The notes under the pieces: generated by a model
Seen by the model: only the letters and a program-made list of their open reading frames with translations
Told to the model about the DNA's origin: nothing
Databases searched by the model: none
Position numbers and translations under genes: made by a program
In this document: one piece after another, positions 27,223 to 36,780 of the stretch
Layout of the letters: each line of letters starts with the position of its first letter
Position numbering within the stretch: position 1 is the stretch's first letter
From: Rhodococcus triatomae
GTDB lineage: Bacteria > Actinomycetota > Actinomycetes > Mycobacteriales > Mycobacteriaceae
Assembly: GCF_014217785.1 (NCBI RefSeq)
Contig: NZ_CP048814.1
Coordinates: 930,001-994,000 of the forward strand
DNA: 64,000 nucleotides
Direction: 5' to 3'

Positions 27223-28689
27223 GTGAGCCCGGAGATCAACAACCCCGACCACCTGACGACGGCGGTCGGGGCGCCGGTTCCCGACAACCAGAACGTTCTC
27301 ACCGCGGGCCCGCGCGGACCGCAACTGCTGCAGGACGTGTGGTTTCTCGAGAAGCTCGCCCACTTCGACCGGGAGGTGATCCCGGAACGGCGGATGCACG
27401 CCAAGGGCTCGGGCGCGTACGGCACCTTCACTGTCACCCATGACATCACCCGCTACACGAAGGCCGCGATCTTCTCCGAGGTCGGCAAGAAGACGGATCT
27501 GTTCGTCCGCTTCTCCACGGTGGCCGGCGAGCGTGGTGCGGCGGATGCCGAACGGGACATTCGCGGATTCGCCGTCAAGTTCTACACCGAGGAGGGCAAT
27601 TGGGACCTCGTCGGGAACAACACACCGGTGTTCTTCTTCCGCGACCCGCTGAAGTTCCCGGATCTCAACCACGCCGTCAAGCGTGATCCGCACACGAATC
27701 TCCGGAGTCCGAACAACAACTGGGATTTCTGGTCCTCGCTGCCCGAGGCCCTGCACCAGGTGACCATCGTCATGAGCGAGCGGGGCATTCCGTCGTCGTA
27801 CCGGAACATGCACGGATTCGGCTCGCACACCTTCAGTTTCGTCAACGCCGACGGAGAGCGGTTCTGGGTCAAGTTCCACCACCGCTGCCAGCAGCCCATC
27901 GAGAACCTCAGCGATGCGGAGGCCGCTGCAGTGGTCGGGCAGGATCGGGAGAGCCATCAGCGGGATCTGTTCGACGCCATTGCGGACGGAAACTTCCCCA
28001 AGTGGAAGCTGTGTGTACAGATCATGCCCGAGGCGGACGCTGCCAAGGTGCCCTACCACCCGTTCGACCTCACGAAAGTCTGGCCGAAGGGCGACTATCC
28101 GCTGATCGAGGTCGGCGAATGGGAGCTGAACCGTAACCCCGACAACTACTTCGCGGAGGTGGAGCAGGCCGCGTTCAATCCCGCGCACGTGGTCCCCGGT
28201 ATCGGCTTCTCACCGGACAGGATGCTCCAGGGACGGCTGTTCTCGTACGGCGACGCACAGCGGTACCGTCTGGGTGTCAACAACTTCCAGATCCCGGTCA
28301 ATGCCGCGCGGTGCCCGACGAGCAACTACCACCGCGACGGCGCGATGCGGGTGGACGGCAACCAGGGCGGAACGCTGCACTACGAGCCGAACAGCTACGG
28401 GAAATGGCAGGAGCAGCCGGCGTTCCGGGAGCCGGCCGAGTCGGTGGGCTCGGTCGCCGATCACTGGGATTTCCGCGAGGACGACAACGACTACTTCTCC
28501 CAGCCCCGCGCCCTGTTCGCGCTGATGAACGATGAACAGAGACAGATCCTGTTCGAGAACACCGCCCGCAACCTCATGGGCGTGGAGCCCGAGATCGTCC
28601 AGCGGCACATCAAGAACTGCACCGAGTGCGATCCGGCGTACGGCGAGGGCGTGGCCCGGGCGATCGACGCCCTCGACGCCCTCGGCTGA
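27223..28689 (+). CDS. katA: monofunctional heme catalase (clade 3 size)
   Basis: Catalase decomposes hydrogen peroxide in the cytosol. The product has 488 residues, the small-subunit type. The distal histidine lies in [12 protein letters not shown] (His59), the distal Asn in [12 protein letters not shown], and the proximal Tyr ligand in [14 protein letters not shown]. The GTG at 27223 has AAGGA six bases upstream. It follows a Fur-family gene and is probably controlled by it. It is not a KatG-type catalase-peroxidase. Downstream is a long imperfect hairpin. Confidence 0.95.
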   Translation: MSPEINNPDHLTTAVGAPVPDNQNVLTAGPRGPQLLQDVWFLEKLAHFDREVIPERRMHAKGSGAYGTFTVTHDITRYTKAAIFSEVGKKTDLFVRFSTVAGERGAADAERDIRGFAVKFYTEEGNWDLVGNNTPVFFFRDPLKFPDLNHAVKRDPHTNLRSPNNNWDFWSSLPEALHQVTIVMSERGIPSSYRNMHGFGSHTFSFVNADGERFWVKFHHRCQQPIENLSDAEAAAVVGQDRESHQRDLFDAIADGNFPKWKLCVQIMPEADAAKVPYHPFDLTKVWPKGDYPLIEVGEWELNRNPDNYFAEVEQAAFNPAHVVPGIGFSPDRMLQGRLFSYGDAQRYRLGVNNFQIPVNAARCPTSNYHRDGAMRVDGNQGGTLHYEPNSYGKWQEQPAFREPAESVGSVADHWDFREDDNDYFSQPRALFALMNDEQRQILFENTARNLMGVEPEIVQRHIKNCTECDPAYGEGVARAIDALDALG

Positions 28690-28726
28690 CCTCGGCTGAC
28701 CTCGACACTCCTCTCCCCCCGTTTCT

Positions 28727-28787
28727 CCCCTGGGTGAAGGTGGCCTTCGACCGGTCTGACGAGGCGAAGGGCACCTTCACCCAGGGG
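28727..28787. terminator. long hairpin between katA and SRPBCC gene (terminator or dispersed repeat)
   Basis: Arms of 23 bases (28727-28749 and 28765-28787) pair with a single mismatch around a 15-base loop. The element lies between convergent genes and could stop transcription from both. The near-perfect long arms also resemble a mobile palindromic repeat. Confidence 0.7.
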
Positions 28788-28794
28788 CGGGGGC

Positions 28795-29430
28795 TCACGG
28801 AGTGGAGGGCGGAGGGGGCGCGGCGGAGCGGCGCCGGCTGTCCTGCTCCGCACGCGAGACCACGCCACGCAACCCCAGTCGCAGGAACGGACGCACGAAG
28901 GGTGCGGCGATCCGCAGTGGCAAGAACCCGAGGAAGCGCGGGGTCACGGCCAACGTCCACCGCACCCGGGAGCCGCCCGTGGCGGCCGCGTCGACGACGA
29001 AGCGTTGAGCGACCGTCCCCAGCACCGGAAGGCTCGCACCGGTGGCGGCGGTGACGAACTCCCGCGGAGCCTCGCCGACGAGGACGGTCTCGTCCATCGC
29101 GTACAGCAGGAACCGAAAGGTCCGCCCCGTCCCCGGGTCGCGTGACGGCCGGGCGTAGTCGTAGCCGTCCACGAACGGCAGCCACGCGAACATATCCGGT
29201 CGGGTGATCAGTTCCCAGGCGATCTCCGGGGGTGCGTCGAGTGCGACCTCGACGGTCGCGGCGAAGGCGGCGCCGTCCTCGAAGAAGGCGTCCACCCGAT
29301 GCTCCCCCACCCTGTCGGCGGAGAACCGTGCTCCCGCGCGCGAACCTCTGGCGAGCACGAACGCGCACAGCCCGGCTCCGATGCCGATCGCGAGAACGGC
29401 CACGACGACAATCCATATGACGGTGCTCAT
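28795..29430 (-). CDS. SRPBCC/START-like protein with N-terminal membrane anchor
   Basis: The protein has 211 residues. An N-terminal helix (MSTVIWIVVVAVLAIGIGAG) anchors a lipid-binding-like domain of about 150 residues. It has the SRPBCC pattern EVALDAPPEIAWELITRPDMFAWLPFVDG at about 62-90, and RVRWTLAVTP near the end. Such folds bind hydrophobic ligands. A Pro-rich tail closes it. It lies just downstream of the Mce-associated gene (54-base gap), the same direction, so a part in lipid or steroid handling is possible but inferred only from position. Confidence 0.75.
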   Translation of the reverse strand: MSTVIWIVVVAVLAIGIGAGLCAFVLARGSRAGARFSADRVGEHRVDAFFEDGAAFAATVEVALDAPPEIAWELITRPDMFAWLPFVDGYDYARPSRDPGTGRTFRFLLYAMDETVLVGEAPREFVTAATGASLPVLGTVAQRFVVDAAATGGSRVRWTLAVTPRFLGFLPLRIAAPFVRPFLRLGLRGVVSRAEQDSRRRSAAPPPPSTP

Positions 29431-29484
29431 GTCACAACGATTCCTTTCCGAGAAGACGGACCGGGGCGGTCCCGGGCAGGGCGG

Positions 29485-30045
29485 TCACAGCAGTTGGACA
29501 TCCGTGAGCTTCCACTGGTCACCTTCACGAATCAGCGACAGCTGCATACGGTTCCGGTCGATCCGGGGCTCCGGCGAGTTGGTGTTCGTCACCGTCTGGT
29601 CCAGGAAGACGATGACCTCCGCACGATCGCGGTCGCCGCTGACCAGTCCCGCCTCCACGATCTCGCCGGAGGACGTGCCCTGGTACTGGCGGATCATCTC
29701 CGACAGGCTCGTCGCAACTTCCTCGTACTGTTCGGCGAAGTCACCCGCCGAGTTCTCCCGGACCACGGAGAGATTGCGGTCGAGACTGTCCCAGCTGTAG
29801 GTGGCGAGGTCCGTCGCGTAGCGGCGACCGGCGTCGAGAGCGCTGCCGCGGGCATCGTCGAGAGAGCTTCTGTCCCACAGGAGGTAGCCCACGGCACCGG
29901 CCAGTCCGGCGACGAGCGCCACCACTGCGGCGAACGCGAGGAGTCGGATCCGGCCGGACGGTCGCCCCGGGGACGGGGTCTCCGCCGCACCGTTCTCGTC
30001 GGTGTCCGGCGTTCCGTCGGCCTGAGCATCGGTGTCGACAGTCAT
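29485..30045 (-). CDS. Mce-associated membrane protein (Mam)
   Basis: The protein has 186 residues. An acidic N-terminus (about 1-33) precedes one transmembrane helix (35-57) and an extracytoplasmic domain with SnoaL/Mam-like alpha+beta character (DDARGSALDAGRRYATDLATYSWDSLDRN). Mam proteins stabilise Mce complexes (for example Mam4 proteins of mce4). The ATG overlaps the mceF stop (ATGA). It is the only Mam gene seen here; mce operons often carry two or more. Confidence 0.85.
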   Translation of the reverse strand: MTVDTDAQADGTPDTDENGAAETPSPGRPSGRIRLLAFAAVVALVAGLAGAVGYLLWDRSSLDDARGSALDAGRRYATDLATYSWDSLDRNLSVVRENSAGDFAEQYEEVATSLSEMIRQYQGTSSGEIVEAGLVSGDRDRAEVIVFLDQTVTNTNSPEPRIDRNRMQLSLIREGDQWKLTDVQLL

Positions 30046-31331
30046 TGCGCTCCCTGAAGTAGTAGTGCCACCCAGGACCTGTCTCCCAGGATCTGCTGTT
30101 GCCCACCCGATCCGCCGATGCGGACGGTGGAACCGTCGCCCGCGGACCGGACGCCGGTCGCGGGGTCGTACACGGTCACCGCGACCTGGTCCGCCGGCTC
30201 CGCCGGAACAGGGCCGGTCTCGTCTCCCACCGGCGTGACACCGGTGCGCGGGACGTTCTGCGAACCGCGCTGCTGGACGCGTCCGGATTCGTCGGTGCAG
30301 TGCCGGTCCCGGTCCAGCTCGCGAGGAGAGGTGTCCTGCACCGACCGCCGAGGAGTGTCGTAGAAGCACACCGGGCCGACCTGGGTGACGAGATCGAGTC
30401 GGGCACGACCGTCCCGGACGACGCTGCCCAGTGCGGTGAAACCGTTCGGAACGGCGACGAGAAGCGCGTTCACCGCAGGCATCCGGCTCGCCACGATTCG
30501 AGTCGACACCGACGAGTTGGCCATCAGGACCGCCAACGACTGCTGATTCTCCCGGAGGAGCGGCGACACCTGGTCCGCGAGGATTGTGGGCGTGTGATCC
30601 AGCAGTGTCCGTATGGACGGGTCGGACAGCCGTATTTGTTCGGTGATCTCACGCAGCGACTGCGCAATGGTGGGGATCGCCCTGATGCCGTCCTCGTTCT
30701 CGTCGAAGAGCACGCGCGAATCGTCCACCAGAGAGCGGATGTTCACCTGGTTCGTGTCGAGGGTCCGGACGATCGTGGAGAAGTCGTCCACCAGAGTGGC
30801 GAAATCCGTGGTGTTCCCGTCGAAACCGACTCCGAGTTCGTGGGAGAGCACCCGGAGGTCGTCGGGATCGAGGGTGCGGGCCAGAGCGTCGAAGTTGGCG
30901 AGCACCTCACCGAACGGCACCGGGACGCTCGTCCGCTCACCGGGAATCACCGCCCCGTCCTCGAGATACGGCCCGGCCGTGGCATCCGACTCGAGTTCCA
31001 GCTTGAGGACGGGGGCCGCGGCATCCTGATTGATCGCCGCGGTGGCGTCGGCGGGAATCCTGGCGGAATGACGGATCCGGACGTGCAGTTCCACCGGATC
31101 ACCGGGGTCGCCGAGGACGACGGAGTCGACCTTGCCGACCGACACCCCCCGGTAGGACACCTCGGAATCGGCCGGCATGCCGGTGGCGTGCTCCATCTCC
31201 ACGACGACGCCGAACGACCCACCGAGCGGGTCCGGGCCGCCGACCGTGCGCACGACGTAGATCGAGCACACCACGGCGAGTGTCACGAAGACGACGATCT
31301 CGAAATAGATCGTGCGCTGGCTGGTCCTCAT
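30042..31331 (-). CDS. mceF: MceF-type substrate-binding protein
   Basis: The protein has 429 residues. An N-terminal helix (about 8-27) is followed by the MlaD/Mce domain (about 38-120, MPADSEVSYRGVSVGKVDSVVLGD). A helical region follows, and a Thr/Pro-rich C-terminus. Mce proteins A-F form a hexameric shuttle that carries lipids or steroids across the periplasm to YrbE permeases. It overlaps mceE (ATGA). The tail carries repeated charged segments that probably reach the cell envelope. Confidence 0.9.
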   Translation of the reverse strand: MRTSQRTIYFEIVVFVTLAVVCSIYVVRTVGGPDPLGGSFGVVVEMEHATGMPADSEVSYRGVSVGKVDSVVLGDPGDPVELHVRIRHSARIPADATAAINQDAAAPVLKLELESDATAGPYLEDGAVIPGERTSVPVPFGEVLANFDALARTLDPDDLRVLSHELGVGFDGNTTDFATLVDDFSTIVRTLDTNQVNIRSLVDDSRVLFDENEDGIRAIPTIAQSLREITEQIRLSDPSIRTLLDHTPTILADQVSPLLRENQQSLAVLMANSSVSTRIVASRMPAVNALLVAVPNGFTALGSVVRDGRARLDLVTQVGPVCFYDTPRRSVQDTSPRELDRDRHCTDESGRVQQRGSQNVPRTGVTPVGDETGPVPAEPADQVAVTVYDPATGVRSAGDGSTVRIGGSGGQQQILGDRSWVALLLQGAQ

Positions 31332-32419
31332 CGCAGACCTCCCTCCACGATCTGGAGGATTCCGCGGATGTCCGGCAGCGGGGCGGCGGCGTGGGGTGCG
31401 GGCGCCGGCGGCGGGACCGGCGGTGCGGCACCGGGAATCACCTCGGAGAGAACACCGAGAACGGTGCCGTCCACCTCGACGACCTGGTCGATGTTCATGT
31501 AGTCACCGGGTGCGGCGCGCAGGACGAGGTCTCTGGCCACCGCCACCTTGCCCATGGTGTCCGCGAGCGTCGGCCCGGTTGCGGCGATCTGGTCCAGGAT
31601 CGGCGACAGCTGGGCGACGACGTCGGACATCTGGGTACCGCTCCGCCGGAGGACCTCCTCGACCTCGACGCTCAGGGTGTGCACCGTGCGGGTGAGTTCG
31701 AGCATCCTCGCGCGCTCACCCACGAGGACGTCGACGGCCGGTGCCGCGGCACGGAGCGCGGCGTCGATGGTCCCCGTCTCGCTGCCGATCTGCCGGGAGA
31801 GGTCGGCGAGCGAATCGATGGCGGTGTCGATCGAGGAGCTCCTGTCCTCGAGTGTTCCGAGCAGCCCGTCGACCCTCCTGCCGAGATCACCGATCGCATC
31901 TTCCCGCCCACCGAGGATCGCGTTGGATTCGGCGACGATCGACTGGATCTGGCCGAGTCCGCCACCGTTGAGGAGGTTCCCGACGAGAGCGAGCAGCTGC
32001 GCGATGTCCGGTCCGCGGTCGGTCTGCGACAGGTCGACCGTGGCTCCCGGTGCGAGGGTCGCGCCCTCGTCGCCGGGCGGCACCCGGAGGTTGACGAAGG
32101 CATCTCCGATCGGGGTGGTCAGCTCGATCCGGGCACCGGTGGCCTCCGGGAGCGCGATGTCGGATCGGATCCGCACCTCGACCACCGCGGTGTAGTCCTC
32201 CACACGCATCGAGGCGACCCGGCCCACCACGGCCTGGCCGATGCGCACCTCTCCGCCGACCGGCAGCAGCGCCGCGTCGGCGAACCGGAGCACCAGTGGG
32301 TACGAGTCCCCCGGCGGGGCCGTTCCCACCTCGAGGTGCTGGAACCCGGCAGCGCACCCGGACAGGGGAACGACGGCGGCCAGTGCCGCGACGGTTCGCA
32401 CGAGCGGCGTGTTCGTCAT
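31328..32419 (-). CDS. mceE: MceE-type lipoprotein
   Basis: The protein has 363 residues from the ATG at 32419; the upstream in-frame sequence is mceD read in another frame and is excluded. The signal ends in a lipobox (VPLSGC, Cys22), the mark of MceE. The Mce domain (about 40-120) includes LPVGGEVRIGQAVVGRVASM. A long coiled-coil-like region follows, and a proline-rich C-terminus. The start overlaps the mceD stop (ATGA). Confidence 0.92.
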   Translation of the reverse strand: MTNTPLVRTVAALAAVVPLSGCAAGFQHLEVGTAPPGDSYPLVLRFADAALLPVGGEVRIGQAVVGRVASMRVEDYTAVVEVRIRSDIALPEATGARIELTTPIGDAFVNLRVPPGDEGATLAPGATVDLSQTDRGPDIAQLLALVGNLLNGGGLGQIQSIVAESNAILGGREDAIGDLGRRVDGLLGTLEDRSSSIDTAIDSLADLSRQIGSETGTIDAALRAAAPAVDVLVGERARMLELTRTVHTLSVEVEEVLRRSGTQMSDVVAQLSPILDQIAATGPTLADTMGKVAVARDLVLRAAPGDYMNIDQVVEVDGTVLGVLSEVIPGAAPPVPPPAPAPHAAAPLPDIRGILQIVEGGLR

Positions 32420-33558
32420 CGGCCCCCCTCGAACAGCCAGCGCAGATCGGTGCCCTCGAGGTTCGGGGGGAACTCGATCGGGTTGACCAGGCCCGGCCCC
32501 TGACACAGCGGGATCGGCAGTTCGTCGCACAGTTCCTTCGTGGCCGGGAACTGGGCGAGGTTGGTCGACACGTTCAGCCGGATGCGTGCCCGCCCTTCGT
32601 CCGTGACGAGGTTCGCGACGTTCTCGAAACCGGTGGGGCTGACGTCGACGATCTCGGCGAGTTGTTCCCGCTTCTCGGCGATCGCGCCGGTCAGCGCGCC
32701 GAGTTCGGCGATGTCGTGGGTCAGGGTGTCCCCGTGGGCGGAGATCAGCGCCGAGACCTGACCGAGTACATCGGTGAGTGCCGTCAGCGACTCGGAGATT
32801 CCGGCGCGCTGGGCGGCGAACTGTCGTGCCGTCGAGGTCAGGGATTCGGTGACCGATCCCACGACGTCCCGGTTGGCCGACAGCGTGCCGACCAGACCAC
32901 TCAGGGCGGTGACCAGTTCGGTGAGGTTCTCCGATTCCCCGGCGACGAGTGCGGTGGCCCCCGAGATCTGCTGCACCGCGTCGCGGAAGCGCTCCCCGTT
33001 GCCGTCGACCGCGTGCGCGGCCAGCGACACCAGTTCGGTTCCCCCGCCGGAGGTCTCGGGCCCGAGTGCGACGACGAGGTCGTTGATCGAGTCGGTGAGC
33101 TGATCCCAGGTCAGGGGCGAATGGGTGCGCTCGACCGGGATGACGGCCCCGTCCTCGAGCGACGGCCCCTCGACGTATCCGGGCCCCAGTTCGACCGCTC
33201 GGTCGCTGACCACCGACGGGGACACGACCCATGCGTGCGCGTCGGCGGGGACCCGGGTCTCCCGTGGCAGGCTCAACTCGACGCGAACCACCGGGCCGGC
33301 CTCGATCACCGACTCCACGCGGCCGGTCGGGACGCCGAGGATCGTCACGGCGTTACCGGCGAAGACTCCGTCCGTACGGGTGAACTCTGCCGTGATCCGT
33401 ACGGAGGTGGCCGATCCGAGGAAGTGGACGCCGGCGAAGCCTGCGGCGATCAGCGCCACCACGGCGACGGCCGTCGCCGTGCGAAAGCCCCCGAACCTCG
33501 TCCACTTCGTCGCCGTCGTCGCCGCAGTCGCCGTCGTCGTCTTCGTCGCCGCAGTCAT
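32416..33558 (-). CDS. mceD: MceD-type protein
   Basis: The protein has 380 residues. A Thr/Ala-rich N-terminal tail precedes a transmembrane helix (about 29-50), then the Mce domain with GVFAGNAVTILGVPTGRVES at about 65-85. A helical region with heptad-like leucines follows to the C-terminus. The ATG at 33558 overlaps the mceC stop as ATGA; a GTG six bases upstream is less likely. It is part of the six-protein Mce shuttle. Confidence 0.9.
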   Translation of the reverse strand: MTAATKTTTATAATTATKWTRFGGFRTATAVAVVALIAAGFAGVHFLGSATSVRITAEFTRTDGVFAGNAVTILGVPTGRVESVIEAGPVVRVELSLPRETRVPADAHAWVVSPSVVSDRAVELGPGYVEGPSLEDGAVIPVERTHSPLTWDQLTDSINDLVVALGPETSGGGTELVSLAAHAVDGNGERFRDAVQQISGATALVAGESENLTELVTALSGLVGTLSANRDVVGSVTESLTSTARQFAAQRAGISESLTALTDVLGQVSALISAHGDTLTHDIAELGALTGAIAEKREQLAEIVDVSPTGFENVANLVTDEGRARIRLNVSTNLAQFPATKELCDELPIPLCQGPGLVNPIEFPPNLEGTDLRWLFEGGR

Positions 33559-34547
33559 CGGCACCCCCGTACCAGTTGGACCTTGCAGAGCCAGTTGTCG
33601 CCGATGAGCGTCGACGGCGAGTTGAGATCGAGCCAGTTGCCGTTGCCGGTCGCGTTGGTGACGTACCGCACGCTCGGCGCGAAGTTCTCCAGGAGATCGG
33701 TGAGCACCGTCTCGTTCTCCCGCAGAGTGGCGGTGACCTCGTGCAACTGTCGCAGGACGGCGTCGTTCGACACCTGATTGTCGACCAGGAATCGCCGTGC
33801 AGCGGTGGACAATTGCTCGACGTCGGCGATCAGCGAGGTCAGGACCGCCCGGCGCTCGTTCACCGTGGCGAGCACCAGGTCCGCGTTGCCGAGCAAGGTC
33901 ACCAGCACGTCCTGCTGATCGGCCAGCGCCCGCGTCGTCACCCGCGCGGCGTCGAGGACCTGCTGCACTCGCTCGGAATTACGCGTGATCATCGCCCCCA
34001 CCTCCGAGATCCCGGTGAGGGCGTCGCCGACGAGCTCCGGATCCCGCGGAGTGACCTCGGCGAGGGTGTCGATCATCCCACGCATGCGGTCGAGATCGAC
34101 GTCCTCCGCCGTGGCCGCTCCCTCCCTGCTGATCTCGTCGAGCGTGAACGGCACCGTCGTGCGAGCCAGGGGGATGTGACCGCCCGGCTCGAGAGCGCCC
34201 GGCCCGCGTGGAGTGACGTCGAGGGACCTGCGCCCGAGCAGGGTGACGATCTTGATGTCGGCGGTCGAGTGATCTCCGAGACGCACCCCTCGGGCGAGCC
34301 GGAACGTGACGTCGACGGTGTTGCCGTGCACCGACAGCGAGCTCACCGTGCCACTCGGTACCCCCGCCACGTTGACGGTGTCCCCGGGTTGCAGCCCCGT
34401 CGCGTTGGCCACCGTGGCGTGGTAGTCGTGTGTCCGGAGAACGAGCGTCGCCCGGGGTACCGCCAGCGCCGCGAGGACGATGCCGAACGCGACGACGACG
34501 CAGACGACCCCGGCGCGAACGGGATGGCGGACGGTCAGCCAGTTCAT
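33555..34547 (-). CDS. mceC: MceC-type protein
   Basis: The protein has 330 residues. An N-terminal helix (about 10-32) is followed by the Mce domain (about 40-120; TGLQPGDTVNVAGVPSGTVSSL) and a helical domain. It is shorter than many MceC proteins, which carry a long proline-rich tail. The ATG at 34547 overlaps the mceB stop as ATGA; the alternative GTG at 34553 is not favoured. Confidence 0.9.
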   Translation of the reverse strand: MNWLTVRHPVRAGVVCVVVAFGIVLAALAVPRATLVLRTHDYHATVANATGLQPGDTVNVAGVPSGTVSSLSVHGNTVDVTFRLARGVRLGDHSTADIKIVTLLGRRSLDVTPRGPGALEPGGHIPLARTTVPFTLDEISREGAATAEDVDLDRMRGMIDTLAEVTPRDPELVGDALTGISEVGAMITRNSERVQQVLDAARVTTRALADQQDVLVTLLGNADLVLATVNERRAVLTSLIADVEQLSTAARRFLVDNQVSNDAVLRQLHEVTATLRENETVLTDLLENFAPSVRYVTNATGNGNWLDLNSPSTLIGDNWLCKVQLVRGCR

Positions 34548-35557
34548 CGGCACACCGCCGAACGTTCGGGCCCCTCGAGCGAGAGCGAATGCCCCACCAG
34601 GTCGAAGCTGAGGTTGCAGATGTAGACGTTGACCCAGCTGCCGTAGCTCGCCGCGGCGCCGAGTGCGGCGAAGAGCTCGTCGAAGGCGGACACTCCCTGC
34701 GCGATCGGCTCACGGTTGTCCACCAGGGTGCGCGACGCGGCGCTCACCGATTCCACGGCCGGGGCGAGGACCGGCTCGAGCCGGTCGGTCAGGCCGGCAA
34801 GCTCTGCCGCGAGCCCCCCGGCCGAGTCGAGTGCGGCGCCGATGTCGTCGCGATCCTGTGCGAGACCGTTGACGAACTCGTCCAGGGAGGTGATCATCTG
34901 CGCGAAATCCGGTCGGTTGCGGGCGAACTCGTCGAGCACTCCCCCGAGATCGACCAGCATCCGATCGATCACCTGGTCCTTGGCCGCCAGCGTGGACGCC
35001 ACCTCGATGGTGCGCCGCAGCACGCTCTCCACCGTCGCTCCCTCCCCCTGGAACACCTGCACGAGAGAGGTGGCCAACTCGTTGGTCTGTTCGGGGTCGA
35101 GGGCATCGAACAGCGGACGGAATCCGCCGAGCACGCCGGTGAGGTCGAGCGCGGGCGTCGTGCGTTCGAGGGGAATCGTCGCCCCCGGGGCGAGGAACGA
35201 CGTCGGCGTGGTTCCGGCATCCCCGGGTTCGAGGGTCAGTGCTCGCGAGCCGAGCATGTCGGCGTAGCGGACCACGACTCGGCCGTCGGAGGGAATGCGG
35301 TGCTCGGCCTCGACATCGAAAGAGACCACGGCGTCGTTGTTCTCGCCGAGCTCGACGCCACCGACCCGGCCGACCCGGATACCCGCGATGCGCACGTCGC
35401 TGCCGGCGACGAGCCCGGTCGCATCGGACAGCACCGCCCGGTAGGTCGTGGAGGGGCCCGCGACGGGATTCACGAGCGTACTGACCATCACCACCGTGCA
35501 CACGAGCGAGAGCGTCGCGAACACACCGAAACCCAGAACCACGGCTCTCGAGGACAT
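34544..35557 (-). CDS. mceB: MceB-type protein
   Basis: The protein has 337 residues. The N-terminal helix is at about 8-28 and the Mce domain at about 38-120 (TGLVAGSDVRIAGIRVGRVGG). A helical C-terminal half ends in CNLSFDLVGHSLSLEG with a conserved-looking cysteine. The ATG shares one base with the mceA stop (TGATG). Confidence 0.9.
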   Translation of the reverse strand: MSSRAVVLGFGVFATLSLVCTVVMVSTLVNPVAGPSTTYRAVLSDATGLVAGSDVRIAGIRVGRVGGVELGENNDAVVSFDVEAEHRIPSDGRVVVRYADMLGSRALTLEPGDAGTTPTSFLAPGATIPLERTTPALDLTGVLGGFRPLFDALDPEQTNELATSLVQVFQGEGATVESVLRRTIEVASTLAAKDQVIDRMLVDLGGVLDEFARNRPDFAQMITSLDEFVNGLAQDRDDIGAALDSAGGLAAELAGLTDRLEPVLAPAVESVSAASRTLVDNREPIAQGVSAFDELFAALGAAASYGSWVNVYICNLSFDLVGHSLSLEGPERSAVCR

Positions 35558-36780
35558 CAGTTCACCACCGTCGTTCCGCGGAGGATCGGGCCGCCGAGGA
35601 TCCCACCCAGGTCACCGTCGCCGAGCACACCCTCGATCTGGGCACGCTCGGTCGGGCTTCCGACCGGTCCACTCGCACCGCCGTACACCTCGGGGTGCAG
35701 AAGATGTGCGAACGGGTGTGGCGCCGTACGGTCACAGCTCGCGCCCGGCGTCTCGCCGTACCGGGGGCATTCCTCCCGCCAGTACGGGCGCAGGTCCTGC
35801 ACGGTCAGTTTCAACGACGTACTGAGCCAGGGGCCCTGGCCGAGCGCGGGAGGGAGATCGGTCACCAGAGTACGGAGGCCCTCGTAGATCTCGGACAACC
35901 GGTCCGGCTCGGCGGTGAGTGCACCCCCGAGGGCGGCGGTGTCGGAGACGAGCGTGATCACCCGCTCCCGATTGTCCGCCGTGAACCCGGCGACCTGCTC
36001 GGCGGTGACCGCTCCCGCCGCGAGCACGCCCCGCAGTCCGTCCTGCTTCTCCACGATCGTCGTCGACACGGTGATCGAATCATGCAGTGTCCGGAGCAGA
36101 TCCGGAGCCGCCGACGACACCTGCCGGGTCAGCATCGCGACGTCGTCGAGATCGTCACCGAGACGGTCGATCGTCGGTGCAGCCTCCACGAGCAGCTGTC
36201 TCAGTGTTTCCAGGGACTCGCCGATCCGTTCGCCGCGGCCCTGGAGAGCCGTGGCGACGGCGGTGAGCGCCACATTGAGGTCGGCGGGCCGCACCGCCGA
36301 CACGAGGTCGTACACCGTGGAGAAGGCCTGGTAGAGCTGGAGTGCGTCGTCACTGCGGTCCGGTGTGAGGAGGTCGCCGGCGACGAGGGAGCGCACGGAT
36401 TCCGACCGCCCTGGTGGATCCACGAGATCGACGAAGTAGTCGCCGAACACGGTGCGCGGCATCAGGCGCACCTGCACGTCGTGAGGGACTCGGTCGAGAC
36501 GGCCGGGGTCCATCCCGAGGGTGACCAGCGAGCTGGTCGTCGCGGCGTCGATGGCCGAGACCCGACCCACCTCCACTCCGCGGTACAGCACGGACGAACC
36601 CGTGCGCAGCGCACCCGCCTCGGCGGGAACGGTGACCGCGACGTCGGCGCGGGTGACGTAGACATCCGAGCCGAGCGAGAACGCGAAGACGTACACGGCC
36701 GCGGCGGCGAGCACCGACCCGGCACCGAGCAGCGCGTGCACTCCGCGCCGGGATCCGCCCCTCCCCTCCCGAATTCTCAT
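35557..36780 (-). CDS. mceA: MceA-type protein
   Basis: The protein has 407 residues from the ATG at 36780. An N-terminal helix (about 17-36) precedes the Mce domain (ADVAVTVPAEAGALRTGSSV and on) and a long helical region. Near the C-terminus, LTVQDLRPYWREECPRYG contains a two-cysteine segment found in MceA proteins. It overlaps yrbEB (ATGA). It initiates the six mce genes. Confidence 0.9.
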   Translation of the reverse strand: MRIREGRGGSRRGVHALLGAGSVLAAAAVYVFAFSLGSDVYVTRADVAVTVPAEAGALRTGSSVLYRGVEVGRVSAIDAATTSSLVTLGMDPGRLDRVPHDVQVRLMPRTVFGDYFVDLVDPPGRSESVRSLVAGDLLTPDRSDDALQLYQAFSTVYDLVSAVRPADLNVALTAVATALQGRGERIGESLETLRQLLVEAAPTIDRLGDDLDDVAMLTRQVSSAAPDLLRTLHDSITVSTTIVEKQDGLRGVLAAGAVTAEQVAGFTADNRERVITLVSDTAALGGALTAEPDRLSEIYEGLRTLVTDLPPALGQGPWLSTSLKLTVQDLRPYWREECPRYGETPGASCDRTAPHPFAHLLHPEVYGGASGPVGSPTERAQIEGVLGDGDLGGILGGPILRGTTVVN

